A DNA stretch of 64,000 nucleotides, taken from contig NZ_JARVRX010000020.1 in NCBI RefSeq assembly GCF_030209435.1, forward strand, positions 234,071 through 298,070, read 5' to 3'. Under the pieces are notes generated by a model. The model was not told the origin of the DNA and did no database searches. It saw only the letters and a list, made by a program, of their open reading frames with translations. How positions within the stretch are numbered: the stretch's first letter is position 1; each line of letters begins with the position of its first letter. Made by a program: the position numbers and the translations under genes. Below, piece after piece: positions 17,038-25,671 of the stretch. The stretch is from Mycolicibacterium sp. lyk4-40-TYG-92 (GTDB lineage Bacteria; Actinomycetota; Actinomycetes; Mycobacteriales; Mycobacteriaceae).

Positions 17038-17928
17038 TCAGCGGGACGCATCTGAATTTCCTTCGTTCTCATGCCACCATTCGGCGGCCAGTTCACCGTG
17101 CGCCAGCAGCACCGACGGCCCGCGCAGGAAGCTGGTGTCCGCGGTGATGGTCACGCTGACCTCGCCGCCGGGGATCACCACCCGCAGGCTGCCGGTGTCC
17201 GCGCCGATGTGGTTCAGTGCTGCCAACGTCGCAGCGACGGTTCCGGTTCCGCATGAGCGGGTTTCGCCCACCCCGCGCTCGTGCACCCGCATCGCCACCA
17301 CCCCGTGGGCGGGCGCGGTCAGCACCTCGAGATTGACACCCTCGGGGAACTGGCCGGCGTCGAAGGACACCGGTGCCGCGATGTCCAGCGCGGTGAGCCC
17401 GGCCATGTTCAGCGCCGGATCGACGCAGGCCAGGTGCGGATTGCCGACGTCGACGGCCAGCCCTTCGAAGGTGCGGCCGGCGATGACGGCCTTGCCGTGC
17501 CCGTACGAGCGGGCCTTGCCCATCTCCACGGTGACCTCGGCGTTGACCGCGTCGGCACCGTGCAGGACCACCGGACGCGGCCCGGCCAGGGAACCGACCA
17601 CGAACTCGTCGCGGTGCTCGAGCCCGGAGGCGCGCAGGTAGTGCGCGAAGACGCGGACGCCGTTGCCGCACATCTGGGCGATGGACCCGTCGGCGTTGCG
17701 ATAGTCCATATACCAGTCGTCGGCGGCGACGCCGTCGGGAAGGCTGTCGAAGACGCCGGCCTCCTGCGCGGCCCCGGCCTTGGTGACGCGCAGCAGGCCG
17801 TCGGCCCCGAGTCCGCGGCGCCGGTCGCACAGCGCGGCGATGACCGAGGGGGTCAGCTTCAGTTCGGCATCGACATCGGGCAGCACCACGAAGTCGTTCT
17901 GGGTGCCGTGCCCTTTCGAAAACCGCAC
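17038..17928 (-). CDS. dapF: Diaminopimelate epimerase DapF
   Basis: DapF converts LL- to meso-diaminopimelate for lysine and peptidoglycan synthesis. In the 296-residue protein the two catalytic Cys are seen: one in QMCGNGVRVFAHY (about residue 90) and one in ETRSCGTGTVA (about 235). I started at GTG 17928 (VRFSKGHGTQNDFVV), matching the family N-terminus; the frame is open further upstream but that region encodes miaA. It begins four bases after the miaA stop, so translation is probably coupled. Confidence 0.95.
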   Translation of the reverse strand: MRFSKGHGTQNDFVVLPDVDAELKLTPSVIAALCDRRRGLGADGLLRVTKAGAAQEAGVFDSLPDGVAADDWYMDYRNADGSIAQMCGNGVRVFAHYLRASGLEHRDEFVVGSLAGPRPVVLHGADAVNAEVTVEMGKARSYGHGKAVIAGRTFEGLAVDVGNPHLACVDPALNMAGLTALDIAAPVSFDAGQFPEGVNLEVLTAPAHGVVAMRVHERGVGETRSCGTGTVAATLAALNHIGADTGSLRVVIPGGEVSVTITADTSFLRGPSVLLAHGELAAEWWHENEGNSDASR

Positions 17929-17932
17929 AGCT

Positions 17933-18847
17933 TCAGGATACGTGGCGCCACCGACGAATGGTCTCGGCCGCGTTCCCTTCCGCGTCGCCGGCCAGCCAGG
18001 TGATCCGGTGATCGCGGCGGAACCAGGACCGCTGCCGGCGCACGTAGCGCCGGGTGCCGATGAATGTGCGCTCCTGCGCCTCGGCGATCGCGGCGTCGTC
18101 GCCACCGGCGTCCAGCGCGGTCAGCACCTGCGCGTAGCCCAGGGCCCGGGACGCCGTCACCCCGTCGCGCAGGCCGCGGGCCCGCAGCGCCACCACCTCG
18201 TCGACCAGGCCGGAGGCGAACATCAAATCGGTACGACGCTGCAGCCGGTCATCGAGAACCTCTGTGTCCCAATCCAATCCGACGATAAGGGTGTCCCAGC
18301 GCGGGGCGCCGATCTGTGGCGCCGACGCCGCGAACGGCCGGCCGGTCAGTTCGACGACCTCCAGCGCCCGCACGATGCGCCGCGCGTCGGTGTCGAGGAT
18401 CGACGCGGCAGCCTCGGGATCGACCTGCGCCAGCTCACCGTGCAGGGCCGTGACCCCGACCTCGGCCAGCCGGTCCTCCCACCGGGCCCGCACCCCCGGA
18501 TCGGTCGCCGGGAACGACCATTCGTCGAGCAGCGCCTGGATGTACATCATCGAGCCGCCGACGATCACCGGCACAGCGCCGCGGGCGGCGATGTCCTCGA
18601 TGTCGGCCGCGGCGGCGGCCTGGTACTTGGCGACGGTCGCGTTGTCGGTGACCTCGAGGACGTCGAGCTGGTGGTGGACGATGCCGCGCCGTTCGGGCAC
18701 CGTCAGCTTGGCGGTGCCGATGTCCATGCCGCGGTAGAGCTGCATGGCGTCGGCGTTGACGATCTCGCCGCCCAGTTGTTCGGCGAGATCGAGCGCCAGG
18801 GCCGACTTGCCGCTTCCGGTGGGTCCGACGACCGCGATGGGCCTCAC
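17933..18847 (-). CDS. miaA: tRNA dimethylallyltransferase MiaA
   Basis: MiaA adds the dimethylallyl group to A37 of tRNAs reading UNN codons, and MiaB (encoded at 21630) then methylthiolates it. The 304-residue protein starts at GTG 18847 with the P-loop VVGPTGSGKSALALDLAE. DAMQLYRGMDIGTAK, VGGSMMYIQALL and the C-terminal GTRRYVRRQRSWFRRD are family motifs. The start overlaps the preceding TGA as GTGA, so it is translationally coupled to the upstream gene. Confidence 0.96.
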   Translation of the reverse strand: MRPIAVVGPTGSGKSALALDLAEQLGGEIVNADAMQLYRGMDIGTAKLTVPERRGIVHHQLDVLEVTDNATVAKYQAAAAADIEDIAARGAVPVIVGGSMMYIQALLDEWSFPATDPGVRARWEDRLAEVGVTALHGELAQVDPEAAASILDTDARRIVRALEVVELTGRPFAASAPQIGAPRWDTLIVGLDWDTEVLDDRLQRRTDLMFASGLVDEVVALRARGLRDGVTASRALGYAQVLTALDAGGDDAAIAEAQERTFIGTRRYVRRQRSWFRRDHRITWLAGDAEGNAAETIRRWRHVS

Positions 18848-19551
18848 TGGGGCGACCCGGCCGGGGTCCAGGTGCCGACGAAGTAGCCGACGCCGTAGGG
18901 CGCGCCGCGGTACAGCTCGGTCGCCTTCGGGTCGGGTCCGGCCAGCCCGGCCAGCAGCTGATAGGCGACGCGACCGAGGGCGCCGGACAGGCCGGCGATC
19001 GCGGCCACGTCGCCGGTGGCGAGCGCGTCGTCCCACTGCGCTTGTCGCGCAACGGAATCGGGCTCGAAGCCGCCGGGTGCCGCGGCGGTCAGGGTGTTCG
19101 CGCCGTCGGCGACCACGAGCACGCCGACGGGATCGGCGGCCGCGTCCAGCTCGCCGCGCAGCACACGGCCGCGCTCGATCGCCACCTCCGGCGCCATGTC
19201 GGCGGCGTAGACCCGCACGTCGACGGTCGCACCCGCGTTCACACTCCCCCGCAGCCAGCCGGCGATCAGCGCGCACAGCGGCAGCGGCCGCACCTCGCCG
19301 GGCAGGTCCGGCGAGAACGCGACCCGGACGTCGGCGCCGTAACCGGCGAAGGTGCCGGCTGCGTCGGCGGGTACCCGGTCATCCCGCGGGCCGACACCGA
19401 TCGCCACCCAGCGCGACGGCAGGTCCTGCGCCGCGCACCGCACCGCGGCCGTGAGGTCGGCCAGTTCGACAGCGGCGCCGGACGCCAGTTCAGGCACCAG
19501 AATGGGGGCCGACGGGACGATCGCGACATGTGTCAGGCCGGCGCTACGCAC
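18844..19551 (-). CDS. Extradiol-dioxygenase-like (Rv2728c-like) protein
   Basis: This 235-residue cytoplasmic protein resembles the class III extradiol ring-cleavage dioxygenase/MEMO fold, with an N-terminal HVAIVPSAPILVPEL segment and GVLVVADGAN in the middle. The canonical metal-binding His set is not obvious, so enzymatic activity is doubtful. Its place between the DUF349 gene and miaA, coupled to miaA by a GTGA overlap, is as in M. tuberculosis (Rv2728c). The function is unknown. The conserved link to tRNA modification is positional only. Confidence 0.75.
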   Translation of the reverse strand: MRSAGLTHVAIVPSAPILVPELASGAAVELADLTAAVRCAAQDLPSRWVAIGVGPRDDRVPADAAGTFAGYGADVRVAFSPDLPGEVRPLPLCALIAGWLRGSVNAGATVDVRVYAADMAPEVAIERGRVLRGELDAAADPVGVLVVADGANTLTAAAPGGFEPDSVARQAQWDDALATGDVAAIAGLSGALGRVAYQLLAGLAGPDPKATELYRGAPYGVGYFVGTWTPAGSPQ

Positions 19552-19692
19552 GCGTCCACGCTAACGAGTCCGGCAAACGCGTGCGCACACGGCGGGTCGA
19601 CCTGTTTGAATAGCGAGCGAGTATCAGATGACGGCGCCGCGTCGCGCGGCAGAAGCGTGGGTCACCCCACGCGCGGGCATGAGGAGCACGAG

Positions 19693-21021
19693 ATGACCAC
19701 CACCGAACCCGGCAACACCCCGAAACCGACTCCTCGGCCCGGTCCGCCGCGCCCCGGTCCCAAGCCGAGCGCCGTTCCGCACCATCCTCCGGCCCCGCCG
19801 GTGGCCGCGCCGCCGACGTGCGATCCGCACCGCTTCGGCCGCGTCGACGACGACGGCACGGTGTGGCTGATCACCGGCGCCGGAGAGCGCAAGATCGCGT
19901 CGTGGCAGGCCGGCGACGCCGAGGCCGCGTACGCACACTTCGGCCGCCGGTACGACGATCTGAGCACCGAGGTGGCGCTGCTGGAGCACCGGCTCGGCAG
20001 CGGCAGTGGCGACGCCCGCAAGATCAAGTCGGCGGCCGCAACGCTCCTGGAATCGCTGCCGGAGGCTTCGGTACTCGGCGATGTCGACGCCCTGACCGCC
20101 CGACTGACCACCATCGTCGAGCAGGCCGGCGCCAGCGCGCAGGAGGAGCGGGCCAAGCGCGACGAGCACCGGGCCGCCCAGACCGCCCGCAAGGAAGCCC
20201 TGGCCGCCGAGGCCGAGGAGATCGGCGCCAACTCCACACAGTGGAAGGCCAGCGGCGACCGGCTGCGCGCCATCCTCGACGAATGGCGGACCATCACCGG
20301 CCTGGACCGCAAGGTCGACGACGCCCTGTGGAAGCGCTACTCGGCGGCCCGCGAGGCGTTCAACCGGCGCCGGGGCTCGCACTTCGCCGAGCTCGACCGC
20401 GAGCGGGTCGGCGTGCGGCAGGCCAAGGAGGCGCTGTGTGAGCGCGCCGAGGCACTGTCCGGCTCCACCGACTGGGGCGCCACCGCCGCGACGTTCCGCG
20501 ACCTGCTGGCGCAGTGGAAGGCCGCGGGCCGCGCTGCCAAGGATGTCGACGACGCACTGTGGAAGCGGTTCAAGGCTGCCCAGGACACGTTCTTCAGCGC
20601 CCGCAACGCGGTCAACGCCGAGAAGGACGCCGAGTTCAACGCGAACGCCGACGCCAAGGCCGCGTTGCTGGACGAGGCCGAGAAGATCGACATCAGCGAT
20701 GTCGACGCCGCGCGCGCGGCCTTCCGGGCCATCGGCGACAAGTGGGACGCCATCGGCAAGGCCTCGCGCGACCGCACCGCTGAGTTGGAGCGCCGGCTGC
20801 GGGCTGTCGAGAAGAAGATCCGCGACGCCGCGCAGAGCGGCTGGAGCGACCCGGAGGCGCAGGCCCGGGCCGACCAGTTCCGTGAGCGGGCCGAGCAGTT
20901 CGAGCGTCAGGCCGAGAAGGCCGAGGCGGCGGGCAAGGCGAAGGATGCCGAGAAGGCGCGGGCCAGTGCGGCGCAGTGGCGTGAGTGGGCCGACGCCGCG
21001 TCCGCGGCGATCAGGAAGTAG
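19693..21021 (+). CDS. DUF349 coiled-coil protein (Rv2731-like)
   Basis: The 442-residue protein starts with a Pro-rich segment (residues 1-40), followed by several DUF349 units, each a helical hairpin marked by W..G and DDALWKRF-like motifs (for example VDDALWKRYSAAREAF and VDDALWKRFKAAQDTF). A charged coiled-coil C-terminus follows. DUF349 proteins are cytoplasmic, and some homologues are implicated in RNA binding or filament-like assembly. The ATG 19693 has AGGAG about ten bases upstream. The last eight codons and stop lie in copy 1 of a 26-bp tandem duplication at the junction with the convergent membrane-protein gene. Confidence 0.85.
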   Translation: MTTTEPGNTPKPTPRPGPPRPGPKPSAVPHHPPAPPVAAPPTCDPHRFGRVDDDGTVWLITGAGERKIASWQAGDAEAAYAHFGRRYDDLSTEVALLEHRLGSGSGDARKIKSAAATLLESLPEASVLGDVDALTARLTTIVEQAGASAQEERAKRDEHRAAQTARKEALAAEAEEIGANSTQWKASGDRLRAILDEWRTITGLDRKVDDALWKRYSAAREAFNRRRGSHFAELDRERVGVRQAKEALCERAEALSGSTDWGATAATFRDLLAQWKAAGRAAKDVDDALWKRFKAAQDTFFSARNAVNAEKDAEFNANADAKAALLDEAEKIDISDVDAARAAFRAIGDKWDAIGKASRDRTAELERRLRAVEKKIRDAAQSGWSDPEAQARADQFRERAEQFERQAEKAEAAGKAKDAEKARASAAQWREWADAASAAIRK

Positions 21022-21047
21022 CCGCGTCCGCGGCGATCAGGAAGTAG
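20995..21047. repeat. 26-bp perfect tandem duplication at a convergent gene junction
   Basis: Period 26, with units 20996-21021 and 21022-21047 identical and one extra matching base at the left. Copy 1 carries the TAG of the DUF349 gene. Copy 2 carries the TGA of the minus-strand membrane-protein gene (21037-21039). With a single copy the two genes would overlap. Confidence 0.92.
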
Positions 21048-21633
21048 GGCTGTCGGGACCGTCGAGCAGCCCGCGCTTCTGCTGCTCGGCGGTCGATTCG
21101 CGGCGCTGCGCCTCGGCGGCCAGTTGCACGGCGGTGCGTGACCACACCACGCGGGCCCAGTGGAACGTCAGCAGGATGACGGCGATCCACGCGAGGTAGA
21201 GCCCGAATCCTGGTCCCGGGTACGGCTTGACGACGGTGTTGCGCGACCAGATGGCGAGCATGCCGAGGAAGCACGACACGGCGGACCCGGCCAGCGCGAT
21301 CCAGGCCAGGCCCCAGCGGCGGGTCAGCAGCGCCAGCATCGAGAAGCCGACGCTGAACACCAGGATCAGCCACACGAACACCCGCGACGGCAGCAGAATC
21401 TTCGCGTCGAGGGCGATCTGATCGCCGAGCAACACGTCGAAGCCCTTGACGCCGCCGGTGTGCGGCAGCACGAACGACAGCAGGATCACGAAGACGCAGA
21501 TCGCCACGACCATGGCGCGGCCGCCCGGATCGATCTCCCGGGCGATGCGCTGTTCGGCGGCGTCGATGTCGTCCTTGAATTCGTCGAATTCGCCGTTCGA
21601 GCCGTTCGGCTGGCCGGGCTTGGTGTCGTTCAT
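21037..21633 (-). CDS. Conserved membrane protein (Rv2732c-like)
   Basis: The 198-residue protein has a polar acidic N-terminus (about 40 residues) and four predicted membrane segments (around residues 41-58, 81-100, 106-125 and 140-157), with a basic/Gln-rich cytoplasmic tail. The start at 21633 (MNDTKPGQ) overlaps the miaB TGA as ATGA. A second ATG nine bases upstream is possible. It is coupled to miaB as in M. tuberculosis. No functional motif is visible. Confidence 0.8.
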   Translation of the reverse strand: MNDTKPGQPNGSNGEFDEFKDDIDAAEQRIAREIDPGGRAMVVAICVFVILLSFVLPHTGGVKGFDVLLGDQIALDAKILLPSRVFVWLILVFSVGFSMLALLTRRWGLAWIALAGSAVSCFLGMLAIWSRNTVVKPYPGPGFGLYLAWIAVILLTFHWARVVWSRTAVQLAAEAQRRESTAEQQKRGLLDGPDSPTS

Positions 21634-23237
21634 CGTGAACATCCCTGCTCTACGGGCGTGACGGGGGGCGCGCCGATCTGCGGCATGCCCAGCCCGACGC
21701 CGGTGGTGGGTTTGCGGCCCGCAGCGTGCGCGTCGCCCGCGCGGGTGCGGCGGTGGCTGATGATCGGGGTATCGGCGATCAGGTGGTGCGGCGCGGCACC
21801 GGTGACGGTCGTGGTCACGATGTCACCGGGACGGATGTCGGCGGCACCGGGGGTGAAGTGCACCAGCCGGCCGTCGCGCGCGCGGCCCGACATTCTCTCG
21901 GTGGCCGAATCCTTGCGGCCTTCGCCGGTGGCGACCAGCAGCTCGACCTCGCGGCCGACCTGGGCCAGGTTCTCCTCCCAGGAGATGCGCTCCTGCAACT
22001 CGATGAGCCGCATATACCGTTCGGACACAACCTCTTTGGGGAGCTGGTCGGGCAGCTCGGCGGCCGGCGTGCCGGGTCGCTTGGAGTACTGGAAGGTGAA
22101 GGCGCTGGAGAAGCGGGCGCGTTCGACCACGTCGAGGGTGGCCTGGAAGTCCTCTTCGGTCTCCCCCGGGAACCCGACGATGATGTCGGTGGTGATGGCC
22201 GCATGCGGGATCGCGGCGCGCACCCGCTCGATGATGCCGAGGTACTTCTCGGCGCGGTATGAGCGGCGCATCTCCTTGAGAATGCGGTCCGAACCCGACT
22301 GCAGCGGCATGTGCAGCGTCGGGCAGACGTTCGGGGTGGCCGCCATGGCTTCGATGACGTCGTCCGTGAACTCGGCGGGGTGCGGCGAGGTGAACCGGAC
22401 CCGCTCGAGGCCCTCGATGTCGCCGCAGGCGCGCAGCAGTTTGGCGAATGCGCCGCGGTCACGCTCGATGTCCGTCGACCCGTCCCGGTTCTCACGGAGA
22501 AGCTCGGCCCAGGCCGCCGGGTCCTCGCGCAAGCGCTCGTCCGAAGAAAAGGAGACGCCGTACGCGTTGACGTTCTGACCCAGCAGCGTGATCTCCAGGA
22601 CGCCCTGGTCCACGAGGGACTGCACCTCGGCGAGGATGTCGCCCGGACGCCGGTCGACCTCCTTGCCGCGCAGCGACGGCACGATGCAGAAGGTGCACGT
22701 GTTGTTGCAGCCCACCGAGATGGAAACCCAAGCCGCGTAAGAAGATTCACGCGTTGCCGGCAGCGCCGACGGGAATTCCTGGAGGGCCTCGACGATCTCG
22801 ACCTGGGCTTCGCGGTTGTGGCGGGCACGTTCCAGCAGCACCGGCAGCGAGCCGATGTTGTGCGTGCCGAACACCACGTCGACCCACGGCGCCCTGCTCA
22901 GCACCGTGTCTCGGTCCTTCTGCGCCAGGCAACCGCCGACCGCGATCTGCATGTTCGGGTCGGTCTGCTTGCGCGGCGCCAGGTGGCTGATGTTGCCGTA
23001 GAGCTTGTTGTCGGCGTTCTCGCGGACCGCGCAGGTGTTGAAGACCACGACATCGGCGTCGTCTCCGTCCTCGGCGCGCCGGTATCCGGCGCCTTCGAGC
23101 AGGCCCGCAAGCCGCTCGGAATCGTGGACGTTCATCTGACACCCGTAGGTGCGGACCTGGTAGGTGCGGCCCGCGCCGGAGCCCGTAGCGGACTCCGCGG
23201 CGTCAGCTTCCACGTCCGGAGTCGCTGTCGAAATCAC
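21630..23237 (-). CDS. miaB: tRNA-2-methylthio-N6-dimethylallyladenosine synthase MiaB
   Basis: This radical-SAM methylthiotransferase acts on i6A37 made by MiaA. The 535-residue protein has the N-terminal UPF0004 domain with three cluster Cys (TYGCQMN, FNTCAV, VGGCLAQ), the radical-SAM motif CNNTCTFC (near residue 200) and a C-terminal TRAM domain. The start is GTG 23237, giving VISTATPDVEAD. On the minus strand a TATAAA (23262-23267) about 25 bases upstream is a plausible -10. It is followed by the coupled membrane-protein gene. Confidence 0.95.
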   Translation of the reverse strand: MISTATPDVEADAAESATGSGAGRTYQVRTYGCQMNVHDSERLAGLLEGAGYRRAEDGDDADVVVFNTCAVRENADNKLYGNISHLAPRKQTDPNMQIAVGGCLAQKDRDTVLSRAPWVDVVFGTHNIGSLPVLLERARHNREAQVEIVEALQEFPSALPATRESSYAAWVSISVGCNNTCTFCIVPSLRGKEVDRRPGDILAEVQSLVDQGVLEITLLGQNVNAYGVSFSSDERLREDPAAWAELLRENRDGSTDIERDRGAFAKLLRACGDIEGLERVRFTSPHPAEFTDDVIEAMAATPNVCPTLHMPLQSGSDRILKEMRRSYRAEKYLGIIERVRAAIPHAAITTDIIVGFPGETEEDFQATLDVVERARFSSAFTFQYSKRPGTPAAELPDQLPKEVVSERYMRLIELQERISWEENLAQVGREVELLVATGEGRKDSATERMSGRARDGRLVHFTPGAADIRPGDIVTTTVTGAAPHHLIADTPIISHRRTRAGDAHAAGRKPTTGVGLGMPQIGAPPVTPVEQGCSR

Positions 23238-23343
23238 GTGCCAATCGTACGGGCGGCGCGGTTTATACCAAATTTGCCGAACGGGTTCCGGGTTTCTGTG
23301 AGTGATCCGCGCGGCGTGGCTTACCTGGGTAGTGTCTGTGCGC

Positions 23344-24105
23344 ATGGTCACCGGCGAGCCGTCACCTGCCACCCCGATGATCTCGGTCAAGGGGGTCAAC
23401 AAGCACTTCGGCGCATTGCATGTGTTGAAGGACATCAATCTCGAAGTCCCGCGCGGACAGGTGGTCGTGCTGCTCGGGCCGTCAGGTTCGGGCAAGTCGA
23501 CGTTGTGTCGCACCATCAATCGGCTGGAGACCATCGACTCCGGATCGATCCACGTCGACGGTGAGCTCCTGCCCGAAGAGGGCCGCAAGCTGGCGACGCT
23601 GCGGTCCGAGGTGGGCATGGTGTTCCAGTCGTTCAACCTGTTCGCGCACAAGACAATTCTCGAGAACGTCACCCTCGCGCCCATGAAGGTGCGGCGGAAG
23701 AACAAGGACGAGGCCCGCAAGAAGGGGCTGGAACTGCTGGAGCGGGTCGGGGTCGCCAACCAGGCCGACAAGTACCCGGCACAGCTGTCGGGTGGTCAGC
23801 AGCAGCGCGTCGCCATCGCCCGGTCGCTGGCCATGGGCCCGAAGGTCATGCTGTTCGACGAGCCCACCAGCGCACTGGACCCCGAGATGGTCAACGAGGT
23901 GCTGTCGGTGATGACCTCGCTGGCGACCGAGGGCATGACCATGATCGTGGTGACGCACGAGATGGGCTTCGCCCGCCGGGCATCGCACCGGGTGGTGTTC
24001 ATGGCCGACGGCACCATCGTCGAGGACGCCGAGCCCGACGAGTTCTTCACCGCGCCGAAGTCCAACCGGGCCCGGGACTTCCTGGGCAAGATCCTGGACC
24101 ACTGA
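23344..24105 (+). CDS. Amino-acid ABC transporter ATP-binding protein (GluA/GlnQ type)
   Basis: The 253-residue ATPase has Walker A GPSGSGKST, Q-loop VFQSFNLF, signature LSGGQQQR, Walker B VMLFDEPTSALD and the switch His in VTHEM. It energises import of a polar amino acid, most likely glutamate or glutamine, by similarity to corynebacterial GluA. A TAGTGT eight bases before the ATG suggests a leaderless mRNA. It heads an operon with the binding-protein/permease fusion (two-base gap) and the second permease. Confidence 0.9.
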   Translation: MVTGEPSPATPMISVKGVNKHFGALHVLKDINLEVPRGQVVVLLGPSGSGKSTLCRTINRLETIDSGSIHVDGELLPEEGRKLATLRSEVGMVFQSFNLFAHKTILENVTLAPMKVRRKNKDEARKKGLELLERVGVANQADKYPAQLSGGQQQRVAIARSLAMGPKVMLFDEPTSALDPEMVNEVLSVMTSLATEGMTMIVVTHEMGFARRASHRVVFMADGTIVEDAEPDEFFTAPKSNRARDFLGKILDH

Positions 24106-24107
24106 TC

Positions 24108-25640
24108 GTGGAACGATCACTCAGGCCACCGCTGACGCGCGCATCGCGCGGTCTTGCCGCGGTCACCGTGCTGATCCTGGCGCTGCTGTCGCTGAGTGCC
24201 TGCGGCGCGAACAGCAAGAAGGTCACCATCGGCACCAAGTTCGACCAGCCCGGTCTGGCCGCGAAGAAGCCCGACGGCACGCTGGCGGGCTTCGACATCG
24301 ACGTCGCGACCTACGTGGCCGGGCAGCTGGGCTACAAACCCGACGACATCGAGTGGAAAGAAGCACCGTCGGGTCAGCGCGAGAACCTGATCCAGAACCA
24401 CCAGGTCGACTTCATCGCCGCCACCTACTCGATCACCGACGCCCGCAAGCAGAAGGTGTCGTTCGCCGGCCCGTATCTGGTCACCGGCCAGAGCTTGCTG
24501 GTGCGCGCCGACAACAACGAGATCACCAGCGTCGAATCGCTGCAGAACCACAAGAAGCTGTGCTCGGTGTCGGGTTCCACTCCGGCACAACGCATCAAGG
24601 ACAAGTACCCGGGTGTGCAGCTGCAGCAGTACGACACGTACTCGGCGTGCCTGGAGGCGGTGAAGACCGGCGCCATCGACGCGCTCAGCACCGACGAGGT
24701 GATCCTGGCCGGCTATGCCGCCCAGACCCCGGGCGCATTCAAACTGGTCGGCAAACCGTTCTCGGTCGAGAAGTACGGCATCGGATTGCTCAAGGGCGAC
24801 AAGGAATTACGCCAGAAAATCAACGACGCCATCGAGAAGATGCAGAAGACCGGCGCATGGCAGGCCGCGTTCGACCGCAACCTGGGCCCGGCCGGCCTGT
24901 CGGCACCGCCGCCTCCCCCGCTGGACACCAACATCGGTGCCGCCGGCGGGGCGAAGCACGTCGATCTGTGGGGCACATACGGCGGGAAGATCGTGAAAGC
25001 GTTCTGGACGACCATCCAGCTGACGCTGCTCGCCGCGGTCGGTGCACTGATCCTGGGCACCGTGCTGGCCGCGATGCGGCTGTCGCCGGTGCCGGTGCTG
25101 CGCTGGCTGGGTACGGCATACGTCAACGTGGTCCGCAATACGCCGTTGACGCTGATCATCCTCTTCTGTTCGTTCGGCATCGGGAACACCCTGCGCATCA
25201 CCCTCGTCGATCCGCATTCACCGACGGCTGTGGTGGACAGCAACTTTCGGCTCGCGGCGCTCGGGTTGACGGTCTACACCGCGTCGTTCGTGTGCGAGAC
25301 ACTGCGGTCTGGCGTCAACACCGTGCCGCTGGGCCAGGCCGAGGCCGCCCGCTCGCTGGGCATGAGCTTCGGCCAGAACCTGCGGATGATCCTGCTGCCA
25401 CAGGCTTTTCGCGCGGTGATCAATCCGCTCGGTTCGGTGCTGATCGCGCTGGTGAAGAACACCACGATCGCCTCGGCCATCGGCGTTGCCGAGGCGGCGC
25501 TGCTGATGAAGGAGATGATCGAGAACACCGCGGCGCTGCTGGCGGTCGGCTCGATCTTCGCCGCTGGTTTCGTGGTCCTGACGTTGCCGTTGGGGTTGTT
25601 GTTCGGTTGGTTGGGTAAGCGATACGCGGTGGTGCGGTGA
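24108..25640 (+). CDS. Fused glutamate-binding lipoprotein and permease (GluB-GluC fusion)
   Basis: The 510-residue chain starts at GTG 24108. A lipoprotein signal peptide has the lipobox LSAC at Cys32. A type-3 solute-binding domain covers about 38-265 (VTIGTKFDQPG, GFDIDVATYVAGQLGY). A Pro-rich linker (SAPPPPPLDTN) then leads to a full His/Glu/Gln-type permease (about 295-505), with the ATPase-contact motif EAARSLGMSFGQ. Corynebacteria encode these two parts separately as GluB and GluC. Lactococcal GlnP shows the same order in one chain. No stop codon or credible start separates the parts here. A processed lipoprotein tethered to its own permease is expected. Confidence 0.88.
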   Translation: MERSLRPPLTRASRGLAAVTVLILALLSLSACGANSKKVTIGTKFDQPGLAAKKPDGTLAGFDIDVATYVAGQLGYKPDDIEWKEAPSGQRENLIQNHQVDFIAATYSITDARKQKVSFAGPYLVTGQSLLVRADNNEITSVESLQNHKKLCSVSGSTPAQRIKDKYPGVQLQQYDTYSACLEAVKTGAIDALSTDEVILAGYAAQTPGAFKLVGKPFSVEKYGIGLLKGDKELRQKINDAIEKMQKTGAWQAAFDRNLGPAGLSAPPPPPLDTNIGAAGGAKHVDLWGTYGGKIVKAFWTTIQLTLLAAVGALILGTVLAAMRLSPVPVLRWLGTAYVNVVRNTPLTLIILFCSFGIGNTLRITLVDPHSPTAVVDSNFRLAALGLTVYTASFVCETLRSGVNTVPLGQAEAARSLGMSFGQNLRMILLPQAFRAVINPLGSVLIALVKNTTIASAIGVAEAALLMKEMIENTAALLAVGSIFAAGFVVLTLPLGLLFGWLGKRYAVVR

Positions 25641-25671
25641 TGAGCGCTTGCGCGAAGAACGGAGGACTCCG

